This document shows positions 1 through 8,190 of a DNA stretch of 64,000 nt, piece after piece; positions within the stretch are counted from its first letter, which is position 1, and every line of letters starts with the position of its first letter. The translations under genes and the position numbers were made by a program. Source of the stretch: CAWCUK01 sp963798775 (lineage in GTDB: Bacteria > Bacteroidota > Ignavibacteria > Ignavibacteriales > Ignavibacteriaceae); the NCBI GenBank assembly GCA_963798775.1, contig CAWCUK010000001.1, forward strand, positions 1,550,001 to 1,614,000. Reading direction: 5' to 3'. Under the pieces are notes generated by a model that saw nothing but the letters and a program-made list of their open reading frames with translations, did not search any database and was not told where the DNA came from.

Positions 1-1
1 C

Positions 2-1336
2 CGGTTGTCGCTTGCCGGTAAAGGAATTCCCAGTTCCGGAATTATGGGTTATGAAATTTTCGACAAGAATACCATGGGAATGTCGGAATTTATGCAGAAG
101 CTAAATTATAAACGGGCACTGGAAGGAGAGCTTGCAAGAACTATTATGCAGCAGGAAGGAGTGGAAGGCGCAAGAGTTCAAATTGTAATTCCCACAAAAT
201 CAATATTTAAAGATGAAGAAAAAAAACCTACTGCCTCTGTTGTATTGAAATTAAATAACAGTAACGGCATGTCAAAAAGTAACGTTAACGCAATTTTAAA
301 CCTTGTGGCCAGCAGTGTTGAAGGACTTACACCTGACAGAGTTACTCTTCTGGATACAAAAGGAAGGCTGCTTTCTAAGGAAATTGATCAGAATCCATTT
401 GCCGTTTCAAGTACAAAACAATATGAAATAAAACAATCTATTGAAAATTATTTGGCATTAAAAGCACAAAGTATTATGGATAATGTGCTTGGTTACGGCA
501 ATGCAATGGTACAGGTAAATGTGGATCTCAATTTTGATCAAGTTGAAAAAACGATGGAATCTTATGATCCTGATTCACAAGTAGCTATCAGCGAACAGAC
601 GGTAAAAACAGAAAATGGCGGAAAAAATTTAAGTGATTCATCATCACAATCCAGCCAGAACAGCACAGTTAATTATGAAATAAGTAAAACAATTCAAAAA
701 GTTATAGAAGGAACCGGAAACATAAAAAGATTAACTGTTGCCGCTGTGGTTAATGATGTTGCCAAGGAAGTTAAAAAAGACGATAAAACCGAAATAGTTT
801 ATGAGCCGCGTTCACAAGAACAGCTTAAAAAACTTGAAGAAATAATTAAAAACGCAGTCGGAATAAATCCAACCAGAAATGATGTTTTTTCTATTGTAAA
901 TATTCCGTTTGAAACAAAACAGTTTGATGATATTAAAGTGCAGGAACCTTCATTTTTAGATAACATTGATCAATACACAAATATTTTATTAATCATTGTC
1001 GCGATTATAGCGTCAATATTTGTATTAAAAGGATTGATGAATAAACTGAAAAATGAACGCATCGTAATCGGGACATATTCTAATGATTCGGCCCCGCAAT
1101 TAGAAGCAATTACAGGTTCAAATGCGGCCATTAATATTCCTCAGCAGGCTGCCGTACAGCAGGGCCGGAAAAAACAATATTTGCCGGTTGGCGATCTAGA
1201 AGATGAAATTACGGATGAAGCGATAAGAAAACAAAATGAGCAAGAAAAAATAATGAATTATGTTTCTAAAAATCCGATGGATGCGGCGAAACTTATAAAT
1301 GCCTGGCTGCATGAGGATGAGCTTTATTCACGATAA
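2..1336 (+). CDS. fliF: FliF, flagellar MS-ring protein (5' end outside the window)
   Basis: FliF forms the membrane-supramembrane ring that carries the rotor and surrounds the export gate. The reading frame is open from the first complete codon, and no true start is visible, so the gene begins upstream. The visible 443 residues hold the periplasmic ring-building part (ARVQIVIP, LVASSVEGL motifs), one C-terminal membrane helix at about residues 325-344, and an acidic cytoplasmic tail that normally binds FliG. Full-length FliF proteins are about 520-560 residues, so roughly 100 are missing on the left. The tail ends naturally in a helix of the kind used for FliG binding, yet fliG does not follow. 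Family assignment is secure. Confidence 0.95.
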   Translation, partial: RLSLAGKGIPSSGIMGYEIFDKNTMGMSEFMQKLNYKRALEGELARTIMQQEGVEGARVQIVIPTKSIFKDEEKKPTASVVLKLNNSNGMSKSNVNAILNLVASSVEGLTPDRVTLLDTKGRLLSKEIDQNPFAVSSTKQYEIKQSIENYLALKAQSIMDNVLGYGNAMVQVNVDLNFDQVEKTMESYDPDSQVAISEQTVKTENGGKNLSDSSSQSSQNSTVNYEISKTIQKVIEGTGNIKRLTVAAVVNDVAKEVKKDDKTEIVYEPRSQEQLKKLEEIIKNAVGINPTRNDVFSIVNIPFETKQFDDIKVQEPSFLDNIDQYTNILLIIVAIIASIFVLKGLMNKLKNERIVIGTYSNDSAPQLEAITGSNAAINIPQQAAVQQGRKKQYLPVGDLEDEITDEAIRKQNEQEKIMNYVSKNPMDAAKLINAWLHEDELYSR

Positions 1337-1384
1337 TTTTGACTTTCCCGAACTCTAAATATAGGAACACTTAGTAAAAAATTT

Positions 1385-2008
1385 ATGTCTGATGTTTTAA
1401 AACTAAATGTAAAATCAAAAAAGCTAAACGTAAAAGTAAAAAGCATTCTTGAAGTTGATGCTAAAGCGGAAATCGAACAGGAAAAGGATTACCTGCAGAC
1501 ACAGTTTCAATATTATTTTGATCAAGGCTACGGTGAAGGATATAAAGAAGCAAAAGAAGAATTGGAACACAAATTTAATAATGACCTCGAAGTAAAAAAG
1601 AATGAACTCAATCAGCTTATTCTGAATTTAAATAATAATGTTGCTTCTTATGAAAATGATTTTGATAAAATTGTACTTGAATTGGCATTCTTAATTTCGG
1701 AGAAAATTATTCAACGAGAATTAAGTAAAGACACAATTATAATCGATGTATTAAAAAAATCATTAAGAAAAGTTTTGGGCGCCAATCATGTACATGTAAA
1801 ATTAAATCCCTCTGATCATCAATTAATAAACGGCGGTAAAGAAAAAATAGCCGATGAATCTATTTCAAAATTAATTTTTGAAGAAGACCCGCGAATCAAT
1901 AAAGGCGGTTGTATTGTAGAAACTGAAATCGGAAATATAGACGCGAGAATATCAAATCAACTTAATGAATTAAGAAAAGTACTCGAACAATCAAATACCG
2001 CGCACTAA
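1385..2008 (+). CDS. fliH: FliH, regulator of the flagellar export ATPase
   Basis: FliH holds the FliI ATPase in check and docks it at the export gate and C-ring. The 207-residue product has a long charged helical stretch at about residues 30-90, rich in E, K and Q with glycine-containing turns (YFDQGYGEGYKEAKEE), then the globular C-terminal domain related to V-type ATPase subunit E. Size and order match the family. The start ATG lies 48 bases after fliF, where fliG would usually sit, and the stop is 3 bases before fliI. Assignment rests on this layout plus position directly before fliI. Confidence 0.85.
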   Translation: MSDVLKLNVKSKKLNVKVKSILEVDAKAEIEQEKDYLQTQFQYYFDQGYGEGYKEAKEELEHKFNNDLEVKKNELNQLILNLNNNVASYENDFDKIVLELAFLISEKIIQRELSKDTIIIDVLKKSLRKVLGANHVHVKLNPSDHQLINGGKEKIADESISKLIFEEDPRINKGGCIVETEIGNIDARISNQLNELRKVLEQSNTAH

Positions 2009-2011
2009 CCG

Positions 2012-3343
2012 ATGATAACCGCAGAAAAATACTTAGAAAAATTCAAAAATATAATTAATAATACTGAGCTGATAAAAGTAAACGGAAAAGTTACCGATGT
2101 TATAGGTTTAGTAATTATATCTAACGGCCCTAATGTTTCTCTCGGCGAAGTCTGCGTAATTGTTGATAATTACGGAAAAGAAGTTTGTAAATCGGAAGTA
2201 GTCGGATTTAAAGAAGGAAAGGTTCTTTCAATTGCATTAGGCGAAGTTCATAATATTTCCCCTGCGTGCGAAATAATAGCCTGCGGAAAAAGTTTTTCTA
2301 TTCCTGTAGGGCCCGGTTTATTGGGACGAGTTATCGATGGTCTGGGAAATCCGATTGACGGTAAAGGTGAAATAAAATCTGTAGCGAATTTTAATGTTTA
2401 TAGAGAGCCGCCGAATCCGCTGCAGAGAAAAAGAATTGATACTCCGTTGCAAACCGGAGTTAGAGTAATTGACGGATTATTGACAATAGGCAAAGGACAG
2501 AGAGTAGGAATTTTCGCCGGAAGCGGTGTGGGTAAAAGTGTAACAATGGGTATGATTGCCCGCAATACCAGCGCAGATATAAATGTAATTACTCTAATAG
2601 GCGAACGCGGCAGAGAAGTGAGAGAATTTATTGAAAAAGATTTAGGTGAAGAAGGATTAAAAAAATCGGTAGTGGTTGTCGCAACCAGCGATAAATCAGC
2701 TCTAATAAGAATGAAAGGCGCTTTTATCGGTACAACTATAGCGGAATATTTTCGCGATCAAGGTAAAGATGTTGTACTGATGATGGACTCAGTAACGCGT
2801 TTTGCGATGGCACAGCGGGAAATCGGTTTAACTATAGGTGAGCCGCCTACAACAAAAGGTTATACGCCTTCAGTATTTGCTATTTTACCGAAACTTCTTG
2901 AAAGAGCCGGAACAACGGATATCGGTTCTATTACAGGCTTTTATACTGTCCTGGTTGACGGCGATGATATGACAGAACCGATTGCCGATGCAGTAAGATC
3001 AATTTTGGACGGGCACATAGTGCTTTCAAGAAAACTTGCGAATAAAGGACAATATCCCGCTGTCGATCCGCTTCAAAGTGTAAGCAGAGTAATGAGTGAT
3101 ATAATTCCGGATAGTCACAGAAAAAGATCAATAACTTTTAATGAAATTCTGGCTACTTATAGAGAAGCGGAGGATTTAATAAATATTGGGGCTTATGTTA
3201 AAGGCAGTAATCCATTAATTGATCAAGCGCTTGCCAAAATTTCATATTTAAGATCTTTTATAAAACAAGATATGAGAGAAAAGGCTGTTTACAATCAAAC
3301 TATAGAAATTTTAAATAAAATAATCGATTCTCCGGCCGCGTAA
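2012..3343 (+). CDS. fliI: FliI, flagellum-specific export ATPase
   Basis: FliI is the hexameric ATPase that prepares substrates for type III flagellar export. The 443-residue protein has the N-terminal beta domain, a Walker A loop GSGVGKS at residues 170-176, the catalytic ERGREVREF segment just downstream, a Walker B strand ending VVLMMDSVTRFA, and a C-terminal helical domain ending at the usual length. It is closely related to F1-ATPase beta and to type III secretion ATPases; the flagellar identity follows from FliH and FliJ on either side. It abuts fliJ with no intergenic base, which suggests translational coupling. Confidence 0.97.
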   Translation: MITAEKYLEKFKNIINNTELIKVNGKVTDVIGLVIISNGPNVSLGEVCVIVDNYGKEVCKSEVVGFKEGKVLSIALGEVHNISPACEIIACGKSFSIPVGPGLLGRVIDGLGNPIDGKGEIKSVANFNVYREPPNPLQRKRIDTPLQTGVRVIDGLLTIGKGQRVGIFAGSGVGKSVTMGMIARNTSADINVITLIGERGREVREFIEKDLGEEGLKKSVVVVATSDKSALIRMKGAFIGTTIAEYFRDQGKDVVLMMDSVTRFAMAQREIGLTIGEPPTTKGYTPSVFAILPKLLERAGTTDIGSITGFYTVLVDGDDMTEPIADAVRSILDGHIVLSRKLANKGQYPAVDPLQSVSRVMSDIIPDSHRKRSITFNEILATYREAEDLINIGAYVKGSNPLIDQALAKISYLRSFIKQDMREKAVYNQTIEILNKIIDSPAA

Positions 3344-3775
3344 ATGTCATTTAAATATAAATTTGAATCAATCAGAAAAATTAAAGAAATACTTGAAAAG
3401 AAAGCTCAAAAAGAAGTTGCTTTAATAGAGCATCAAATTGAAAATTGCAGAAATGAACAAAGAAAATTAAAAGAAAATTACGAGAATGAAAGAAGAAATA
3501 TCGGTTTAAAAATTAGGGCGGCCGATCTTCAATCGCTTCAGAATTTCGAAAATTTTACACAAAAAGAAATCGAAAAACTGGAATTTAAAATAAAAGAGTT
3601 ATCGGTACAGAAAGATAAAAAACATAAAGAGCTGGTTAAAAAAACGCAAGAACATAAGATATTTAATTCGCTTAAAGAAAAACATTACGAGAGTTATCTT
3701 CTCGAACAAAATAAATCTGAAATGGTTTTTATGGATGAATTAGCAACACAGAATTTTGTGAGAGTGAAAAAGTGA
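3344..3775 (+). CDS. fliJ: FliJ, coiled-coil export chaperone
   Basis: FliJ is the stalk-like coiled coil that sits inside the FliI hexamer and links it to FlhA. The 143-residue product is almost entirely charged helix (E, K, Q heptads from about residue 5 to 115), begins with the family-typical FKYKFESIRKIKE, and has the expected size. Sequence identity in this family is low, so position immediately after fliI is the main support. The stop overlaps the start of the next gene by four bases. Confidence 0.85.
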   Translation: MSFKYKFESIRKIKEILEKKAQKEVALIEHQIENCRNEQRKLKENYENERRNIGLKIRAADLQSLQNFENFTQKEIEKLEFKIKELSVQKDKKHKELVKKTQEHKIFNSLKEKHYESYLLEQNKSEMVFMDELATQNFVRVKK

Positions 3776-4374
3776 AAGAAAAAATTATATACACATTAAC
3801 ATTTACTGCCGCGTTTATTTTGATAACAGCGGCAATAATTTTTCTTAATTCCCAATATCAAAACATATTTAAATTTGATTTTACACCGGTTGATGAAATA
3901 TCAGAAGTACAAATTAATTATAATGCGGATATTTCGGACCCGGTAAATATTGAAGAAATAAAAAATTCAATAGCAGACAAAATAAAATCTGAACTTCTGG
4001 ATACACTGAAATCCGCATTACCACAAAAAGATACTATTAAAAACACTGCCGTTAATGATTCCCTAATTATGGACAGTTTAAAAGCGTTAAATGTAGAAAT
4101 AAGCAAAATAAAATCCAGAGTAAGTGTTTATGAAAACAAGGATTCCGCTGCTACTCACCCGGTACAAGACGAAGACAGCACATATTTAAGATGGGCCAAA
4201 ACTACCGCAGGTTTATATGAATCAATGGATTCTAGAAAAGCCGCTAAAATTATTCAGAATTATTCCGATAATACTGCAAGAGATATACTGTACGCGATGA
4301 AGAAGAAAAAAGCGGCAGAAATATTGGCAGAATTAAACCCGGAAACAGCAAATAGAATAACAAGAGTCAGATAA
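3772..4374 (+). CDS. MotE-like membrane protein of the flagellar operon
   Basis: The 200-residue product has one N-terminal membrane helix at about residues 7-27, a low-complexity periplasmic or linker section, and a C-terminal domain of repeated short helices (SRKAAKIIQNYSD, RDILYAMKKKKAAEILAELNP) that resembles the MgtE N-terminal domain. Proteins with this layout, placed after fliJ, are the MotE family, described as a flagellar chaperone or scaffold linked to MotC and stators. The start overlaps fliJ, and the final base overlaps fliK. The family match is by domain layout; the exact role here is inferred. Confidence 0.65.
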   Translation: MKEKIIYTLTFTAAFILITAAIIFLNSQYQNIFKFDFTPVDEISEVQINYNADISDPVNIEEIKNSIADKIKSELLDTLKSALPQKDTIKNTAVNDSLIMDSLKALNVEISKIKSRVSVYENKDSAATHPVQDEDSTYLRWAKTTAGLYESMDSRKAAKIIQNYSDNTARDILYAMKKKKAAEILAELNPETANRITRVR

Positions 4375-6998
4375 TGTTTTTTAATCCTCTTTTCATACAA
4401 ACACCTACTAATGAAGCGGCGGTTTTGCCGAAGCAGGCAAGGCTGAACAATACGTCATATCTTTTTTCGGATATAATTAAAGTTTCTTCCGAAGGGCAAA
4501 ACGAAAAATTAAAACTCACGGATTCCGCCCCGGGAAATATTCTTTCACTTTTAGCAGCCGGAACTTCAGAAATTAAAACCGAAGAGAAAAATATTTTACC
4601 GGAAATAAATTTAAATGAAGATGAGCTGAAGTCTATTATTGAAAAACTAGAAATTTTAACTGACGGTAAAATAGAATGTAAGGATAAAGACGGAAATGAA
4701 ATTAACTCAGCCGATCCGGTTTCTGAAAAAATTATTGACGCATTAACTGTATCACCCGAAGCGGCTTTATATATCAATCTCGGTGATGAAAAAATAGAAA
4801 TCAAAATAAATAAAATTCAAAAAGAAGATAAAAATTCAGAACCGAATCAGCCGCTATTAGGCGCTGTTACCGCATTTGAAAATCCGCTTGGACAAAAACC
4901 AAAATTAAATGATGAAGAAAAAATAAACGGAATTAAATACGCAGAAGAAAAGGGCACATCGGTTAACAGCCATAAAGGTAAAACCGAGCTGTTAAATGAA
5001 GAGATAAAAATAGAAGCAGCAATTCCGTCGGAAACAAAAAATATCTCGACTAAAAAATTACAAAAAGAAGATTCAATTCCCTCAACTAAGATGGTTGGTG
5101 AAGCAAAAAAAATACATATCTCAGAGGATAAAATATTTAGCACAAAAGCTACGGCAAGTAATTTAACGGATGAAGAAATAGTATCGCCGGTCGAAGTTGA
5201 AAAAAAAATAAAAGATGACGAATTATTATTTACGCCGCTGACAAAAAAAACCGCGAAAGAAAAAACAGAAACGGCCGTAAAAAATCCCTTGGTAGAAACA
5301 GTTAACCATCGAAAAGTAGTTTCTGAAATAGGAGAAAAAGAAGATGTAAAAAAAGTAGGTGCGCCCATTAAAGAGGTTACCGAAACATTACAAACAGCTA
5401 CAAAAATAAAGGATAAAAAAACTGAAGCCCCCGTAAAAATTTTTGAGAAAGTTTTTACAGCAAAAAACACAAATTCTGAAATTCTTAATCATAAAGAAAT
5501 TAAAACTGAACGATCGGAAATACAGCGAAAAGAAAAAATTGAAATAGGTTTCTTATCAAACGAATCTTCAAACGAAATTACGACTTCGGCAACCCCCGGT
5601 GAATTGATAGAAAAGAGTTCTACATTGAATAATAAAGATGAAGTGAAATCGGCACCGGCTGAAAATCTTCATTTAGCGGTAAAAACCGCTTCATCAAAAA
5701 ATATTTCCGAAGCAACTGCAGAAGGTGCGGGAATTGAAACCGGGATTAAAAATTCTATTCCTGCTGAAAATGCTGATGAAGTTAAAGTTCAGCCTATTGA
5801 AAAAGAGCGTGACGCGATTAATTCTAAAATTGAAATTATTAATGACAGCGCGGATAACGGGAAAGAAAATTATATCGGAGAGATAAAAGAAGTAAATCAA
5901 AAAACTTCAAAACAAAATATCTTCTCCGCGAATAATCAAAAAATCACTGCCGGTGAGATGCAAAAAATAAAATTGCCGGAGACAAAAACAGATAGCGGTA
6001 AAAAAAATCTTTACAGCATTAAGCTCACAAAAATTACCGGTGATGAAGTAAAAGTTGAAAATAAAATAGAAACCGCCGCTGCTGCAGAAGATAAAAATAT
6101 TTTTAAAAATTCACTTGAAGTTACTTCATTAAAAACCTTATTAAGCAGATCGGCGGAAATAAAAAATTCTGCCGGTATAGCAATCGCTCCTCAAAATAAA
6201 GTTGATATTGAAGCTAATAAAATTATTTTCCCATCCGAAATTCAAAAATTAACAGCCACAGATGAAACTAGAAAAGATGAAGTAAAGGAAGTTAAATCAG
6301 GAATAAAACCTGAAGCAGTAAAAAGCGATGAAACAATAAAAATAAATGAAAATAAAAACAGCCCTTCATCCAATTTAAATGAACATTCTAAAGAAAACAC
6401 ACCAAATAGTAAGGCAGGAATTGCGGTAGATGCAAAGTCCGCTGTTAAAAATGAAATAAAAGCAACCGGGACGGAAGACAATTTAAAAGCAGATAAAAAT
6501 CAAAATGAAGCTGCATCTTCTTTGGGAGCCATAAATAAAACAGCGCCATCTAATTCTACATTATTTAAGACAACAAAAGAGCAGGTTCCGATTAAAAAAG
6601 TAAAAGTAGATGAACTGATAAAAGAAGTTTCTCATTTTATTTCAAAAGGAGAAAAGAGTAGCATTACATTAAAAATAACTCCCGAAAATTTAGGTAAAGT
6701 AAAAGTTATTCTTGATGCTGTAGATAAAACAATGCACGCTCATATTGAGGTTGAAAACGATTCTGTAAAACAGATAATGCAGAATAATCTTGATCATTTA
6801 AAACAGTCGTTGGTTCAAACAGGAATAAATCTAACTTCAATAAATATTTCCCTCTCAAATTCAGATCAAAAAACATTCAAACAATTTAGTACGAAAAAGA
6901 AATTCAATATTCCCGGAAAAGAAGAAGCGGTAAAAGAAATAATTTCATCTGCTGTTCCGAAGAATTACGGTTATAATACTTATGATTATTTAGCATAG
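4374..6998 (+). CDS. fliK: FliK, hook-length control protein
   Basis: FliK is the exported ruler that measures the hook and switches export specificity through FlhB. The C-terminal Flg_hook domain is at about residues 745-825, with the conserved ITLKITPENLGKVKV and a following ENDSVKQIMQNNLDHLKQSL segment. The preceding 700 residues are a low-complexity K/E/T/N-rich region without clear domains, as in other FliK rulers, but the whole protein (874 residues) is about twice the enterobacterial length. It lies between the MotE-like gene and flgD, the usual place for fliK. Confidence 0.9.
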   Translation: MFFNPLFIQTPTNEAAVLPKQARLNNTSYLFSDIIKVSSEGQNEKLKLTDSAPGNILSLLAAGTSEIKTEEKNILPEINLNEDELKSIIEKLEILTDGKIECKDKDGNEINSADPVSEKIIDALTVSPEAALYINLGDEKIEIKINKIQKEDKNSEPNQPLLGAVTAFENPLGQKPKLNDEEKINGIKYAEEKGTSVNSHKGKTELLNEEIKIEAAIPSETKNISTKKLQKEDSIPSTKMVGEAKKIHISEDKIFSTKATASNLTDEEIVSPVEVEKKIKDDELLFTPLTKKTAKEKTETAVKNPLVETVNHRKVVSEIGEKEDVKKVGAPIKEVTETLQTATKIKDKKTEAPVKIFEKVFTAKNTNSEILNHKEIKTERSEIQRKEKIEIGFLSNESSNEITTSATPGELIEKSSTLNNKDEVKSAPAENLHLAVKTASSKNISEATAEGAGIETGIKNSIPAENADEVKVQPIEKERDAINSKIEIINDSADNGKENYIGEIKEVNQKTSKQNIFSANNQKITAGEMQKIKLPETKTDSGKKNLYSIKLTKITGDEVKVENKIETAAAAEDKNIFKNSLEVTSLKTLLSRSAEIKNSAGIAIAPQNKVDIEANKIIFPSEIQKLTATDETRKDEVKEVKSGIKPEAVKSDETIKINENKNSPSSNLNEHSKENTPNSKAGIAVDAKSAVKNEIKATGTEDNLKADKNQNEAASSLGAINKTAPSNSTLFKTTKEQVPIKKVKVDELIKEVSHFISKGEKSSITLKITPENLGKVKVILDAVDKTMHAHIEVENDSVKQIMQNNLDHLKQSLVQTGINLTSINISLSNSDQKTFKQFSTKKKFNIPGKEEAVKEIISSAVPKNYGYNTYDYLA

Positions 6999-7006
6999 GA
7001 GATTTT

Positions 7007-7699
7007 ATGGTAGACAATATATCCAGTACCGCCTCAAGTACACAAACAGCAGCAAATACTAGTACGCCCAACATTATGGGAAAAGATGATTTTATGAAGC
7101 TGATGATTACTCAGCTTAAAAATCAAGATCCTCTAAATCCGATGGACGGATCGCAATATGCGGCTCAACTGGCTCAGTTTAGCTCATTAGAGCAGCTAAC
7201 AAATTTAAATGATTCGGTAAATAAAAGTATAGACGCGAATTATTTTTTAACTCAGTCTATAAATAATACTCTTACAACAACTTTAATCGGAAAAGATGTA
7301 AAACTTTTAGGAAATAAAATTCCCTATTCCGATCAGCAGAATATAACAATAGGATATAATCTTCCCTCAGATGCCGCGTCGGTAAAAGTAAATATCTACG
7401 ATAAAAGCGGCGCGTTAGTAAAATCTTATGAAGACGCAGAAAATTCTACGGGAGAGCATAAACTTTCTTGGGATTTTACCGATAATGATGGTAACAATGT
7501 TGTCAAAGGTGATTATACATTCGAAGTAGTCGCCTCAAATTCTGCCGGTGATCCTATTACACTGGATCAATATCAGATTGGATCAATTGATGGAGTAAGA
7601 TTTACTGAATCCGGCACGAAATTACTTGTGGATAATGTTGAATATGAACCTTCTGACATATTGGAAATTCTTAATTCATCACAAAGTGACGGGAATTAA
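7007..7699 (+). CDS. flgD: FlgD, hook-capping scaffold protein
   Basis: FlgD caps the growing hook and guides FlgE assembly. Residues 24-70 carry the signature GKDDFMKLMITQLKNQDP and NPMDGSQYAAQLAQFSSLEQL region, followed at about residues 105-190 by an Ig-like FlgD domain (IYDKSGALVKSY, DNDGNNVVKGDYTFEV). Length of 230 residues is normal. A strong ribosome binding site (AGGAG) precedes the ATG. The stop directly abuts the next flagellar gene. Confidence 0.95.
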   Translation: MVDNISSTASSTQTAANTSTPNIMGKDDFMKLMITQLKNQDPLNPMDGSQYAAQLAQFSSLEQLTNLNDSVNKSIDANYFLTQSINNTLTTTLIGKDVKLLGNKIPYSDQQNITIGYNLPSDAASVKVNIYDKSGALVKSYEDAENSTGEHKLSWDFTDNDGNNVVKGDYTFEVVASNSAGDPITLDQYQIGSIDGVRFTESGTKLLVDNVEYEPSDILEILNSSQSDGN

Positions 7700-8074
7700 A
7701 TGGCGGAAATAAATGGAATAAAAGTTCCTTTTGTTCCCATAGTTCAGCAGCCTGAAGTTATATCGAAAAAGACTGCGAATCTACCGGGAAGTTTTGATTC
7801 CATTTTTCATCAAGAGCTCGAAAAAGTAAAATTTTCGAATCATGCCGTGAAAAGATTGGAATCGAGGAATATCCATCTTAATGAAACTGAACTCAATAAA
7901 ATTCAAACAGCAGTAGAAAAAGCTGAATTAAAAGGAGCAAAAGATTCATTAGTAATGATGGATAATACAGCTTTTATTGTAAACATTCCCAACCGAACAG
8001 TTGTTACCGCAATGCCGGTTGGAGATCAGGGTGAAAATATTTTCACAAATATTGACAGTGTAGTTTTTACTTAA
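7700..8074 (+). CDS. Small flagellar operon protein (TIGR02530 type)
   Basis: The 124-residue protein matches the small conserved family found between flgD and flgE in many flagellar operons. The central segment FSNHAVKRLESRNIHL followed by a helix and then VMMDNTAFIVNIPNRTVVTAM is the family core. No signal peptide or membrane helix is visible. Its biochemical role is not established in the family; placement beside FlgD and FlgE suggests a part in hook assembly. It starts on the base after the flgD stop. Confidence 0.75.
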   Translation: MAEINGIKVPFVPIVQQPEVISKKTANLPGSFDSIFHQELEKVKFSNHAVKRLESRNIHLNETELNKIQTAVEKAELKGAKDSLVMMDNTAFIVNIPNRTVVTAMPVGDQGENIFTNIDSVVFT

Positions 8075-8100
8075 TTTTCAAAAATTAAATAATCAACTTA

Positions 8101-8165
8101 CGGAGCGGGACCTTTTGAGGACGTTCCGGATCCGGCCGACTGACTGACGCCGGGTCATCTCAAAA
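8101..8165 (+). other. GC-rich, possibly structured leader upstream of flgE
   Basis: This stretch is strikingly GC-rich (39 of 60 bases in 8101-8160) inside an AT-rich genome, lies between a stop codon and a strong ribosome binding site, and has no reading frame of its own. Potential pairings include CCGGC (8132-8136) with GCCGG (8149-8153), GAG (8103-8105) with CTC (8159-8161), and GACC with GGTC. A perfect CCGGATCCGG palindrome is inside. A run of ten A residues follows. It looks like a structured 5' leader for flgE, but I cannot match it to a known RNA family. Confidence 0.35.
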
Positions 8166-8190
8166 AAAAAATTACCTTAGGAGGTTAATT

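Noticed and set aside
4367..6481. Several long minus-strand frames opposite fliK
   Set aside because: They mirror the low-complexity coding strand, have no start context or domain, and lie entirely within a well-supported gene.
8101..8165. Flagellar c-di-GMP riboswitch in the flgE leader
   Set aside because: No GEMM-type conserved blocks can be found; only general GC pairing is seen, so no riboswitch class is claimed.
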